A DNA stretch of 64,000 nt from Ketobacter sp. MCCC 1A13808 (GCF_009746715.1 NZ_VRKW01000002.1:558001-622000); one strand, 5' to 3'. Numbered from the stretch's first letter, positions 46,519-55,252 are shown. The notes: generated from the sequence alone by a model not told the origin. Numbers and translations are program-made.

Positions 46519-46926
46519 ATGACCCGTACCCAGGAACTCACGTTTCAGCTGGGCCAGATCAATTACGAAGGACATACCTTTAACTGTCTGCCTATCAAAG
46601 GCGAGCAGGAAGTACTGCAGGTAATGGTATCCGAACTCGATGCCATGCCGATATTTATAACCATCACCGATACCCAGATCCTTTGCATCACCTACCTGTG
46701 CAAACAGAACGAAATCCAGAACGGCAAACTCGCCGATCTGAATCAAACCATGCTGGAACTGAATGTGGCCATGCCTCTAAGTTCTTTTGCCATTATCGAA
46801 AGCTACTACGTTGTATTTGGTGCCATGGCCACCAGCAGCAGCTTCGATGATATCTGCAAAGAATTGGTGACACTATCTGCCAACGCCTACGATGCTCTTG
46901 AAGCCATCGAAGAATACTTGGTTTAA
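46519..46926 (+). CDS. DUF2170 (YjfI-like) protein
   Basis: A 135-residue soluble protein resembling E. coli YjfI (DUF2170), including a block MPIFITITDTQILCITYLC and the acidic C-terminal helix ALEAIEEYL. AGGAGACAG lies before the ATG. In other genomes it precedes a PspA-like gene, as here (36 bp). It probably belongs to a membrane-stress module, exact function unknown. Confidence 0.72.
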   Translation: MTRTQELTFQLGQINYEGHTFNCLPIKGEQEVLQVMVSELDAMPIFITITDTQILCITYLCKQNEIQNGKLADLNQTMLELNVAMPLSSFAIIESYYVVFGAMATSSSFDDICKELVTLSANAYDALEAIEEYLV

Positions 46927-46962
46927 CCAACCCATCCAAACTACACAATCAGGAGCAAGGTT

Positions 46963-47655
46963 ATGAGCAGTGTATTAAATGTAATCTGGACAGCCCTTCG
47001 TGGCGGTGCACGTGAAATGGGTGGCGCTATTGTTGACTCAAACGGGATCCGCATATTGGAACAGGAAATTAAACTCGCTAAAGAGAAAATCGAACAAGCA
47101 AAGAAGAATCTGGCCGAGGTTATGGCAAGCAGGATGCAGTCGGAACGTAAGCTCAGCCAGCTAACAGACGACATCCACCAGCACGAATCCTATGCCGGTA
47201 AAGCACTGGAACAGGAAGTTGAAGCCCTGGCCCTGGTAGTGGCCGGGAAAATTGCGGTGATGGAAAATGAAAAGTCAGAACAGATGACAACTGTTTCCCG
47301 TCTAGATAGCCAGATCAGGCAATTGAAATCGCATGTTAAAAGTGCAGAGAAGCTAATAGCCGATCATGAACGCGAACTCTCCATCATACGCACCACAGAG
47401 TCAGTCCAGAAAGCAACGGAGCAGGTAGTTGAGAATGTCGCTGCCAATAATTCCAGTCTAAACTCGGCACGGGATTCCCTTGAACGCATTAAGCAACGCC
47501 AGGAGATGAAACAGGATCAGATGGAAGCGGGTGAACTTTTGAAAAGCGAAGCCGATGGCAACCAACTTGAGACCAAACTGCAGGAAGCTGGTATTGTTGG
47601 AGGCCAGGCCGACGCATCCGCTATTCTGGAGCGCATTAAGTCCTCCAGAAAATAG
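46963..47655 (+). CDS. PspA/IM30-family protein
   Basis: A 230-residue coiled-coil protein of the PspA/Vipp1 (ESCRT-III-like) superfamily. It is nearly all helix, rich in Lys/Glu/Gln, with LEQEIKLAKEKIEQAKKNLA near residue 30. It most resembles YjfJ. These proteins polymerise on the inner face of damaged membranes. AGGAGCAAGG precedes the ATG. It lies between the DUF2170 gene and a small unknown gene. Confidence 0.85.
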   Translation: MSSVLNVIWTALRGGAREMGGAIVDSNGIRILEQEIKLAKEKIEQAKKNLAEVMASRMQSERKLSQLTDDIHQHESYAGKALEQEVEALALVVAGKIAVMENEKSEQMTTVSRLDSQIRQLKSHVKSAEKLIADHERELSIIRTTESVQKATEQVVENVAANNSSLNSARDSLERIKQRQEMKQDQMEAGELLKSEADGNQLETKLQEAGIVGGQADASAILERIKSSRK

Positions 47656-47745
47656 CCAGACAAGATATTATGAGCTGTACTCTAAAATGCAAAAGGCGGC
47701 TTCCGATCGGGGCCGCTGTCGTTGCTTCCGGGCGGAACGTTATAT

Positions 47746-48066
47746 ATGAATGAACGATGGCAGAAAGAAAAGCAGGCAATTAAAGCCGTTCAGGTAGCCT
47801 TTGATATCTCAGCAGAAGCACAAAAAACCATTAAGCAATCCGCATTAAACCAAAATCTGAACCCGCCGGATCTGATCAGGAAGATTCTCGGGCTGCCGTA
47901 CAACAAAAAACCGGTACGTCCACGTTTAACGGTCTCCCTCCGGGATGAGGATTTTGAAATTTTGGCAAAAAAATACCAACTTGAACCCGATAATCAAGCG
48001 GCGATAAGGGAACAAGTGGCGCTGGAACTCATTGCCTATGCAGAACAGCCCGAAGATGCCGAATAG
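47746..48066 (+). CDS. Small protein with tandem helical repeats next to pspA
   Basis: A 106-residue soluble protein. The sequence divides into two similar halves, each with a short strand followed by helices: VAFDISAEAQKTIKQSAL and LTVSLRDEDFEILAKKY, both reminiscent of ribbon-helix-helix DNA-binding units. It starts at ATG 47746 with GGCGGAAC upstream. The placement 90 bp after the PspA-like gene suggests a regulatory or accessory role in that unit. Similarity to RHH folds is by eye. Confidence 0.5.
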   Translation: MNERWQKEKQAIKAVQVAFDISAEAQKTIKQSALNQNLNPPDLIRKILGLPYNKKPVRPRLTVSLRDEDFEILAKKYQLEPDNQAAIREQVALELIAYAEQPEDAE

Positions 48067-48073
48067 ATCCCGG

Positions 48074-49042
48074 CTAAAGCCAGCCACGCCTTCTGAAAAA
48101 CAACAACAACGTGATTGCTACAGTCACCATGACGCTCAACAAAATGTAATACCCGTAGGTTGAATGCAGCTCCGGCATATGATCGAAATTCATGCCATAA
48201 ATACCGGACAATAAACCCAACGGCACAAAAATCGCTGTAATAACCGTGAGCGCCTGCATGGTTTTATTCAGTTGGTGAGACGTCAGGGACAGGTATCCAT
48301 CGATAAGATCACCACATTGCTCATAAAAAAGCTGTCCAAGGCTGCTTAGTCGCTCACACTTATCGAAAACATCCTGTGTAGAGTGATATAGCCCGGAATC
48401 TTCCATATTCATCACTTCGGTTGACTCCCGCAACAACTCCCCGAACACTTTTTCGTGGTAGCGAAATATACGGTTGAGCTTACGCAAGCGGGAGCGATAC
48501 AAAACCAGTTGCTGCATTAAGGTATCAGTTGGCCGGTCCAGCATCTGATCTTCCATCAGGGTGATCACATCTTCCAAATCCAGCACCCGGTCGATATAGC
48601 CGCTCAAGGAAGTATTGATGATGCGGGTGCATAACAAAGCAGGTTCTGCCATATAGCGCATCAGGTCCGCTTCGGCGTTCCACATGGCTTCCACCCCGAA
48701 CGACTGACCGCTGCGGCGCGTGATAACAAAATTCTTACCGACGAAATACGCCACCTGAACATGCTCCACCACTATTTCCTGGTCAAACTTTTCGAAGCCG
48801 CGATAGATAATAAATGTGTTGGATTCAAAGTCCTCGAACTTGGGAGGATGCCTGGGCCGCTGCGTATCCTGAATGGCGAGCTGATGACACCCCAAGGATA
48901 ATAGCAGTTGCGCTTCCTTCCTCAGATCCTCTCCGGCCATATCCAGCCACAGAAACCCCTCACCCTGATCCTGCCACTGCTGCACCAGGCCCGAATCACC
49001 TGTTGTTATTACGCCATTTTTCAAGCATTTCGCTCTAATCAT
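48074..49042 (-). CDS. zntB: CorA/ZntB-family divalent metal transporter
   Basis: A 322-residue membrane protein. A large N-terminal cytosolic domain and long helix are followed by two C-terminal transmembrane helices, with the GMN signature in GIYGMNFDHMPEL between them. The N-terminal domain resembles ZntB (GEGFLWLDM; RHPPKFEDFESNTFIIYRG). ZntB proteins move Zn2+, while CorA moves Mg2+/Co2+; I favour ZntB with moderate certainty. I start at ATG 49042, with GGGATGGGG upstream; the longer frame adds 24 codons of unlikely sequence. Confidence 0.82.
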   Translation of the reverse strand: MIRAKCLKNGVITTGDSGLVQQWQDQGEGFLWLDMAGEDLRKEAQLLLSLGCHQLAIQDTQRPRHPPKFEDFESNTFIIYRGFEKFDQEIVVEHVQVAYFVGKNFVITRRSGQSFGVEAMWNAEADLMRYMAEPALLCTRIINTSLSGYIDRVLDLEDVITLMEDQMLDRPTDTLMQQLVLYRSRLRKLNRIFRYHEKVFGELLRESTEVMNMEDSGLYHSTQDVFDKCERLSSLGQLFYEQCGDLIDGYLSLTSHQLNKTMQALTVITAIFVPLGLLSGIYGMNFDHMPELHSTYGYYILLSVMVTVAITLLLFFRRRGWL

Positions 49043-49149
49043 GAAGACCCCATCCCAATGTACGGGCGATTTTGCATAGTTGCCTACCTTATAAACTGAA
49101 ACCAGTACTACCACAATAAGTTAGGTAGCCGATTAATTCCAGAAGACCC

Positions 49150-49758
49150 ATGAGAGAGCGGCCAATGAAGAATAAAAATAATCATTCGGAAAACACTGAC
49201 AGCCCGGGCAAAATCAGCCGCAAAGCATTTTTACGCTTAAGCATTGGTAGTGCAGCTGCCATTAGCTTGGGCTCACTGGCTGGCTGCGGTGGTGGTGCGC
49301 GCAAGCTTCGTTTTAATGATTTCAACCAGGTGATGGTGGAGCTGGCGCTCATCGAAAATAACCTGGATACCCTCGAAATGCAGCAGGAATGGTCACTCTA
49401 TAAGGTTTTAACCCACCTTGCACATACCGTGGAGGGCAGTTGGAAGGGGTTCGCCAGCTACGATTCCAATGCACAGCAAGCGGTTCAATATGTTGCCTTC
49501 GCCGCGTTTGTGGCGCAAGGTTATATGTCTCACAACCTGACTGCACCGGTTCCATCTCTGGAAGGTGAAATTGCCGATGATGGACCATTAGTGGAAGCGT
49601 TTGATAAGTTGCGCAATGCCATCACCTATTTCCAAAATAACCTGACAGCGGAATCAGAGCTCTACGAGCACTTCGCTTATGGCAAGTTGAGCTATCAGGA
49701 ATGGGAATGGGCAAATACGTTCCACGCTGCTGATCACTTCTCCAGCCTGACCTATTAA
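49150..49758 (+). CDS. DUF1569-like lipoprotein
   Basis: A 202-residue exported protein. The signal segment has SRKAFLRLSIGSAA (twin-arginine-like, with RK instead of RR) and a lipobox LAGC (Cys at about 47). The mature part resembles the DinB-like DUF1569 family: WSLYKVLTHLAHTVEGSWKGF and C-terminal GKLSYQEWEWANTFHAADHFSSL, with several metal-ligand-like His. The function is unknown. An internal ATG at 49165 is an alternative start. Confidence 0.65.
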   Translation: MRERPMKNKNNHSENTDSPGKISRKAFLRLSIGSAAAISLGSLAGCGGGARKLRFNDFNQVMVELALIENNLDTLEMQQEWSLYKVLTHLAHTVEGSWKGFASYDSNAQQAVQYVAFAAFVAQGYMSHNLTAPVPSLEGEIADDGPLVEAFDKLRNAITYFQNNLTAESELYEHFAYGKLSYQEWEWANTFHAADHFSSLTY

Positions 49759-49827
49759 AAGCTCCTCCCAAGAATGCATGTGATTCTGTTGGCGGGGTAA
49801 AAACGGGGAACAAAGGGAGAGAAACAA

Positions 49828-50286
49828 ATGGAAACCATTCAGAACGGCAAACTGGTGGCCCTGCATTTCACTTTGAAAGACGACACCGGTGAGACAATAG
49901 AAACCACCAAAGACTATCTGCCTGCCCTTTATGTCCATGGCCAACGGCAGTTTCCGAAGGGGATCGAAAGGGCGCTGGAAGGTAGACGCACAGGCGATGT
50001 GATCGATTCGGCAATTGAACCGCAGCAGGGATTCGGGTTACACAACGAGGCACTGTTACAAACCCTGCCCTTAGACCTTTTCGAAAGCAGCGGACATAAG
50101 CTGGAAGTAGGCATGCAAATAAACGCAACAACCGAGTCAGGCGAGATTCCGGTTCGCGTGGTCGTCGTTGATGAAGACACCGTCACCGTTGATGGCAATC
50201 ACGCTTATGCGGGAAAGCGGCTGCATTTGCATGCGGAAATCCGCAATGTGCGTGACGCAACCATAGAAGAATTGCGGCGATTATAA
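49828..50286 (+). CDS. SlyD-like FKBP-type peptidyl-prolyl isomerase
   Basis: A 152-residue FKBP of the SlyD/FkpB type: VALHFTLKDDTGETIE, YVHGQRQFPKGIERALEG, then an insert-in-flap region and AGKRLHLHAEIRNVRDAT. It catalyses proline isomerisation and probably assists folding. It lacks the His-rich metal-binding tail of E. coli SlyD. GGGAGAGAA precedes the ATG. It lies just downstream of the DUF1569 lipoprotein gene (69 bp). Confidence 0.88.
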   Translation: METIQNGKLVALHFTLKDDTGETIETTKDYLPALYVHGQRQFPKGIERALEGRRTGDVIDSAIEPQQGFGLHNEALLQTLPLDLFESSGHKLEVGMQINATTESGEIPVRVVVVDEDTVTVDGNHAYAGKRLHLHAEIRNVRDATIEELRRL

Positions 50287-50304
50287 TCCAGGCCCCATTA
50301 GGTT

Positions 50305-51426
50305 TCATTGTTCGCTGAAACTATTTGCCCCGCTTTGTGATACCAGATTGATTGCACCAGCATTCAAACGCTCGAACAGCGCCTGGGTTGCGTTCATCAG
50401 CTCATCGGGCAGTGCACTAGTATCGATATTGTGGGTTTTGGGCTCTGTCACGCGCCCTGATAGTGCTACAAACGATTCAATGTCCGGCAACTGCAGATAC
50501 GTTGCCAGGGCACGCAAACTTGAATCGGGCTTACGACTGAAGCTATCAAAACAAAATAGCGCCACATTAGCCTGCTTATGATCCAGTATATAACGGTATG
50601 CCTCAAACCAATAACGCAACCAAAATTCCAGAGTATCCGGGGATAGTGTGGAATAGTTGTCTACCCAGCCATTAAAATTAATCGGCTTTAAATTCTGCCC
50701 GAAATCATAATGCCCAATTTCACGCATATAACGTTTCGCAAAGGCATCGTCGTGGTGCAGTTTCAAGAACCCCAGGTGCTGCTTTAGTAATGAAGCGGCA
50801 TGCTGCAACGGTCCACGAAACGGCACAACGATTTGAGCCTCGGGAAATGCTTTACAGATATATTCAATGCGCCCGATGTTCATATTATTTTTCGACAAAT
50901 ACCGCATCGGCGTCACGCCATTGGTTTGCCGAAGCAATAATATTTTTTTTATGTGGTTATTAAAAAACCGCTCGAATTCTGCGTGCTTGAATTTCGGATG
51001 CCAGGGTTTAACCGAACGGGCTTGATACTGTTCTTTCCAGAACTCAACCCAGATCGTTTCTTCGAAGGCTTCCGGGCTTTCCACGCTCACCATCATTCCA
51101 TCGCCATGAGCGCGTTCACGGGGGGTATCTTCGCGGCGAAATGAGGCTGACACCTTTGACCAGAATATCGGCGTCAACAGCAACGGCATATCTCGATAGA
51201 GGTGCACCCCGAATTGCCCGCTGCGCTCTAACATTTCAAGCAGCAGTGTTGTTCCCGCTCTGGGCAGCGCTGTGACAAAAACCGGTTTATGGGGGTTTAT
51301 GGCGTCCAGCTGCCGCGCATACACTTTGTCTTCCAATGCCGAAAGCCCGATTTGTGCCCCCCTGCTTGAAAACGCGATGTTGTGGACCAGTCGATCAAGA
51401 GCGGAATAATTGTTGGCAAAGTCCAA
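50305..51426 (-). CDS. PAPS-type sulfotransferase family protein
   Basis: A 373-residue protein with the 5'-phosphosulfate-binding loop near residue 50, PVFVTALPRAGTTLLLEML, and a plausible 3'-phosphate region (FPEAQIVVPFRGPLQHAAS). It should transfer sulfate from PAPS to an unknown acceptor, perhaps a glycan or lipid. The gene is the last of four on the minus strand, 6 bp after a small membrane-protein gene, and that group starts with an arylsulfotransferase-like gene. This pairing suggests a cell-surface sulfation function. Confidence 0.82.
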   Translation of the reverse strand: MDFANNYSALDRLVHNIAFSSRGAQIGLSALEDKVYARQLDAINPHKPVFVTALPRAGTTLLLEMLERSGQFGVHLYRDMPLLLTPIFWSKVSASFRREDTPRERAHGDGMMVSVESPEAFEETIWVEFWKEQYQARSVKPWHPKFKHAEFERFFNNHIKKILLLRQTNGVTPMRYLSKNNMNIGRIEYICKAFPEAQIVVPFRGPLQHAASLLKQHLGFLKLHHDDAFAKRYMREIGHYDFGQNLKPINFNGWVDNYSTLSPDTLEFWLRYWFEAYRYILDHKQANVALFCFDSFSRKPDSSLRALATYLQLPDIESFVALSGRVTEPKTHNIDTSALPDELMNATQALFERLNAGAINLVSQSGANSFSEQ

Positions 51427-51432
51427 TACGTA

Positions 51433-51813
51433 TCAACCCCGTAACCTGGGGATGGTCAAAAGCGCAAGCCCAAGCAAACAGCTTATCGTTATGAATTCCC
51501 AGGTGAGTGTTGTTGCGATGATATCATCCAGCGAAAGCAGCCCGAGCTGTTGCAACCCCCACAACACTAAAACGGGGATAGCAATCGCCAGCGCGCTGCC
51601 AATCAATATGCTGATAAAATATTTAAAAAAGCGAATGGAAAAAGACTGCATGGCTTTTTCCTTTTCCAGATCACTCATACTGTTGTCAGTCATCGTGCTC
51701 ATCACGGTGGACGACAATGTAATCACATCTTTGCTCACCTCAATCACACGAAATGCCTTGAGCAGTCCGAAAAAGGCAAACACAATAAAAGCGCCACCGA
51801 CCCAGTTCACCAC
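51433..51813 (-). CDS. Small membrane protein in the sulfotransferase cluster
   Basis: A 126-residue protein with three likely transmembrane helices (about 1-20; 65-90; 100-122) separated by a polar segment rich in Asp/Ser/Met. Unknown family. Its start abuts the stop of the preceding gene (shared base at 51813), indicating translational coupling. Probably a membrane partner of the surrounding sulfotransferase-related proteins. Confidence 0.6.
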   Translation of the reverse strand: MVNWVGGAFIVFAFFGLLKAFRVIEVSKDVITLSSTVMSTMTDNSMSDLEKEKAMQSFSIRFFKYFISILIGSALAIAIPVLVLWGLQQLGLLSLDDIIATTLTWEFITISCLLGLALLTIPRLRG

Positions 51814-52076
51814 TATTCAGATTTTTCCTTAACGGCGACTGCGTCCTGCTCAACTTCGATGGTGTCCTCTTCGATTGTGGCACCGCCTTTCTTACCCCCG
51901 ATTAATCGTTTTATCGGGTACCAGAAAAAGCCGACAAAGGCGACAACAATGGCCAGCAACAAGGCCAACAATGAACCGATTGCGGACAAACCCGCCCCCG
52001 GCCCCACATAAGCGCTCGCCACGCCAGGTAACGATACGAACAACATGGCTGCTAATAAATACAGTTTTTGTTTCAT
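51813..52076 (-). CDS. Small membrane protein with YVGPGAGLSA motif
   Basis: An 87-residue exported membrane protein: a signal peptide (MKQKLYLLAAMLFVSLPGVASA), then a Gly/Ala-rich motif YVGPGAGLSAIGS, a helix and WYPIKRLIGGKK, and an acidic tail. Proteins with this motif are common next to surface-polysaccharide and sulfotransferase genes. I start at ATG 52076, with GAGGAAGC upstream. It sits 32 bp after the arylsulfotransferase-like gene. Confidence 0.7.
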   Translation of the reverse strand: MKQKLYLLAAMLFVSLPGVASAYVGPGAGLSAIGSLLALLLAIVVAFVGFFWYPIKRLIGGKKGGATIEEDTIEVEQDAVAVKEKSE

Positions 52077-52108
52077 GATATCTGCTTCCTCGATTTTGTA
52101 ATCCAAGA

Positions 52109-53461
52109 TTAATTCACAGCCTGCTGATGCGGTTCACAGCGTTGCCGTGCCTGCGCGAAAAATTCAGCGTCATAACTGGCGGGAAGGCGCTCAACTTCCT
52201 CGATAATACCAAGCCAACCTGGCTCAACAATGTTATACAGCTCCCAAACTTTGGTACCCGCAGAAGTAACTTCCAACGCCCTTCCGAATCTACTCTCAGA
52301 AATCAATAGGTTACCGTTTTCAAGCCACTGGTGTTTACCCATAATATTCGTAAAGAAAGGTTGCTTTTGAGTACCTGAATAGGCGACATTGAGGGCTCCG
52401 TCCGGCACGGTTTTTAACAATATCCTGCTTGCCGGAACCGGTTCGTGCCCGGGTGTTGACATGTTATGGTTATCGAAAATGGAAATCGTATTGCCGTCAA
52501 TGAAATCCGGATCGTGTTGGCGTACAAACTCATTTGCCACCGAGTATTTGAGTTTCCAATGTCGATCGAATACTGCGATCGTGTTGGCATTACGCAATGA
52601 AATCATAATATCACCGGCCTTGAAAAAGCCCTCCTGCAGTGAGGCTGGAAATACTTCGACATCATTCAAGTGCAAAGTATCCCCGCCTGAAATAGGAAAC
52701 TGGTTATCCGATGCCTGAACGTAAAGAGCGCCTTCCAGATTGTTCTCTATCAACAAGTCAAATACCGATTTTTCCATCAAGATTTCGCCTTGAGGAGAAA
52801 CCTTAAGAATCATGGGCTCTATGAATCGTGGGCGATAGAGCGGTAGCTTTTCAATGGCATTTTTGTGATTGATTTGTGCCGACACCCAGATATTGCTTTG
52901 TTCATCAATAAAGACCGAATGGTGTGTGCGGTAACGTAATTTCCATACAACATTCCCGCAGACATCCATTCGTACCAAACCCAGATGCTCAAAATTAAAA
53001 ATCAAGTCACCATTATCAGCAATTTCAGCACCGTGAATGTGCGTTCCCGGTCGCGCCTTCGGCACTTCCGCCCAATCAAGATAATCCGGCGCTGCAGGCC
53101 ATACGTTATTCCACTCAATGCGCCATCGCTGGGCAGGATCTCCCTGCGCGTTAATTACTTTTACTGACAGACTGTGATCCCCTTCCACAGCCACCACCTT
53201 GGTCAGGCCCGGCGCCATCATCTCTTCATCTTGAACCGTGACGGCTTGATCCTGCTCTGTCTTAATAAAATACCAAAGCAAGGACTTGTTTTCCGGCATC
53301 AATCGCGTGATTGCGGCCCCGGCCTCAATGAGTGTGTAATAAGGAAAAAGGCGATTATTGGCCGCCACCATGCCGTAAAGCACACTGAAAAATATCAGCG
53401 CAAAGGCGAACATCAATTTGGGCACTACGTTTCCGTTAATTTTCTTTCGATTTGGTACCAT
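52109..53461 (-). CDS. Arylsulfotransferase (ASST)-like membrane-anchored protein
   Basis: A 450-residue protein with an N-terminal transmembrane anchor (about 12-32; LMFAFALIFFSVLYGMVAAN) and a periplasmic beta-propeller-like domain. It has PGTHIHGAEIADNGDLIFNF, THHSVFIDEQSNIWV, ISIFDNHNMSTPG and a repeat-like WKLKY. This fits the Arylsulfotran_2 group. E. coli ASST uses a sulfohistidine; His candidates are present here but the catalytic one is not identified. First gene of the sulfotransferase cluster. AAGGA lies 15 bp before the ATG, somewhat far. Confidence 0.72.
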   Translation of the reverse strand: MVPNRKKINGNVVPKLMFAFALIFFSVLYGMVAANNRLFPYYTLIEAGAAITRLMPENKSLLWYFIKTEQDQAVTVQDEEMMAPGLTKVVAVEGDHSLSVKVINAQGDPAQRWRIEWNNVWPAAPDYLDWAEVPKARPGTHIHGAEIADNGDLIFNFEHLGLVRMDVCGNVVWKLRYRTHHSVFIDEQSNIWVSAQINHKNAIEKLPLYRPRFIEPMILKVSPQGEILMEKSVFDLLIENNLEGALYVQASDNQFPISGGDTLHLNDVEVFPASLQEGFFKAGDIMISLRNANTIAVFDRHWKLKYSVANEFVRQHDPDFIDGNTISIFDNHNMSTPGHEPVPASRILLKTVPDGALNVAYSGTQKQPFFTNIMGKHQWLENGNLLISESRFGRALEVTSAGTKVWELYNIVEPGWLGIIEEVERLPASYDAEFFAQARQRCEPHQQAVN

Positions 53462-53754
53462 GGGTATGATGGATTTTCCTTTTTTATTATTGTTTAAGCA
53501 GTGTAAGGTCGTCGAATTAAATTTTAGGAGTGCAGGTTCGCATTCGTGCTAACGCACCTGCCTTAGACGCAGTGATTTCACGACTGAAATCGTATTAGTG
53601 AGAATGCTGTTATTTGTCTTAAGTAGACACTGTTATAATAGTACAGGAATGCAAATAGGGAAGATATCCCACCAAACACCTTCAGTGGGAATGATAGCTA
53701 ACTCGCTATTAAACTTACTTTTATATATTCGCTACGGAGGGGGGGTTACCTAAA
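53462..53754. other. Intergenic region upstream of the ASST-like gene
   Basis: About 290 bp with an AT-rich TATAAT (53634-53639) without a well-placed -35, and a weak hairpin GCAGGT/ACCTGC near 53530-53575. No reading frame or RNA recognised. Confidence 0.35.
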
Positions 53755-54354
53755 TCATTTTCCAATCAAAAAGTGCCAACTGCTTTCACGGGCGTCCAAA
53801 ATATCCTTATCGGATAACACCAGCAACTTATCACCCTGGGCTTTGAACAAATTCACAAAAGCACCCCAGAACAGCGTCATCAACACTTCTGCCCGCATAT
53901 CGGAGCGGTAGATTTTACTATCCTGCATACTCTGGTAATAAGCCAACAACGGAGTCAGCATGCCCTTCTCTACAAGAAAGCTTTTTCTTGTTAAATAAGG
54001 ACGATGATCCTGCAGCTCCAAAAAGCGGAACGTTTCCGGCTTATTGGTTGCATAATCCACCATGCGTTTCCATACCTCGCAGAACGAAACATAAGGATCG
54101 TCGGTATCCGGTAAGTTGTAAAACAAACCGGTTGCCATATTCAATTTCTGCTCTTGATATAGCTCATTTACAAGTGCTTCCTTGCTATCAAAATAGCGAT
54201 AGATAAGCCCGGTACTGATACCCGCCTCCTGTGCTAATTTTGGCATTGGCACACCATTCACTCCACCGGAAGCGAAGACCTTCAGCGCAGCGCTAAGAAT
54301 CACTTCGCGCTTGATGTTGCGGGATTTTTTTTCTACCACTTTATTTATCGGCAT
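53755..54354 (-). CDS. TetR-family transcriptional regulator
   Basis: A 199-residue regulator. The N-terminal helix-turn-helix (about 15-60) includes ILSAALKVFASGGVNGVPM and GISTGLIYRYFDSKEALV; the C-terminal ligand domain is variable. It lies 52 bp downstream of a gene of unknown function in the same direction. Upstream of that gene is an 11+11 bp palindrome that probably is its operator, also facing a divergent SDR gene. The effector is unknown. Confidence 0.88.
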   Translation of the reverse strand: MPINKVVEKKSRNIKREVILSAALKVFASGGVNGVPMPKLAQEAGISTGLIYRYFDSKEALVNELYQEQKLNMATGLFYNLPDTDDPYVSFCEVWKRMVDYATNKPETFRFLELQDHRPYLTRKSFLVEKGMLTPLLAYYQSMQDSKIYRSDMRAEVLMTLFWGAFVNLFKAQGDKLLVLSDKDILDARESSWHFLIGK

Positions 54355-54406
54355 TTAGACTAACCATGGACGAACGCGAATGTATGACCACTATGTTACT
54401 GTATTT

Positions 54407-55177
54407 TTAAGAGTGAAAGGTTTGGTGAGGCTGAAAAATACAAATATTTGTTCCACCCATACTATTACTATCCGTTAATTCGCAAAAATACGTATAGGCA
54501 GTATCGGGTTTTAACGCGGCACCCAATACCAGAGTGGTTCGGTTTTTACCGGCTTCCGGGTTCGTCAGCCGCTGTAAAAAAATATTATCCCACCAATACA
54601 GGTTCTGTGTATCGAATTCTAGCGCACTGGCAGCTTCGCATAAACGAAAAACATAATACGCATCCACTCCTGATAGCTCACTGAGCGAATCGCATGTCAC
54701 TTTAATATTGTGCAACGGCGCGCCGTCGGGCAATTTCTCATTCTGACCGGGGTGATAACTGTTTTTCAGTTTTTCCCGGTTCTGCAAATACGCGGTCGTC
54801 ATCCTATCAGTGGATGTATTGTCCTGTGTCCGGGATATTTCCGTCGTTGCCCCATCTTTGCACTGCACAACGATCCGATATTCTCCTGGATCCATAAAGC
54901 CCGTCGTCAGATTCACCATATACCAATGCGAGTTGGTAGTTCGGTCATAAATCCATCCATTCAGGTTAGATCGCGTAAATTCTTGGTTAGCGATATCCAC
55001 TTCATAGCCATTCGGACCTATAGCCGTGATGGTTTCGACCAGCTCATGCACCGGACGTCCGCCTGTCGGGTGGAATGCGAGAAGGAATTTATGCTGCTCC
55101 TTTGGTAGCGGTGTATCAAAATCCATATAAACATTACAGGCCATTAAGTCATAGATATTGACCGTTTCACTGCTCAT
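54407..55177 (-). CDS. Unknown protein of the TetR/SDR locus
   Basis: A 256-residue protein without signal peptide. It looks beta-rich, with two halves: GWIYDRTTNSHWYMVNLTTGFMDPGEYRIVVQC (about residues 70-105) and a C-terminal LKPDTAYTYFCELTDSN near 230. I do not recognise a family. I start at ATG 55177, where AGGAG is 9 bp upstream; an ATG seven codons earlier is less likely. It is transcribed with the TetR gene and divergently from the SDR gene, and probably acts in the same response. Confidence 0.6.
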   Translation of the reverse strand: MSSETVNIYDLMACNVYMDFDTPLPKEQHKFLLAFHPTGGRPVHELVETITAIGPNGYEVDIANQEFTRSNLNGWIYDRTTNSHWYMVNLTTGFMDPGEYRIVVQCKDGATTEISRTQDNTSTDRMTTAYLQNREKLKNSYHPGQNEKLPDGAPLHNIKVTCDSLSELSGVDAYYVFRLCEAASALEFDTQNLYWWDNIFLQRLTNPEAGKNRTTLVLGAALKPDTAYTYFCELTDSNSMGGTNICIFQPHQTFHS

Positions 55178-55226
55178 ATTTTTGTGCTCCTGTTTCATTA
55201 TTGATAATTTCCCTTAAGAAAGCAGT

Positions 55227-55252
55227 CCATTAAATGATCATTCATTTAATGG
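55227..55252. promoter_or_regulatory. Palindromic operator between divergent genes
   Basis: Arms CCATTAAATGA and TCATTTAATGG are perfect reverse complements separated by TCAT. Within it, AATGATCATT is a second self-complementary core of the kind often bound by TetR proteins. It lies between the unknown gene/tetR unit and the SDR gene, so it likely controls both directions. Confidence 0.7.

Noticed and set aside
53616-53639. Possible sigma70 promoter in the 53.5-53.7 kb gap
   Set aside because: TATAAT is present, but the nearest -35-like TTGTCT is only 14 bp upstream, too close, and no plus-strand gene follows.
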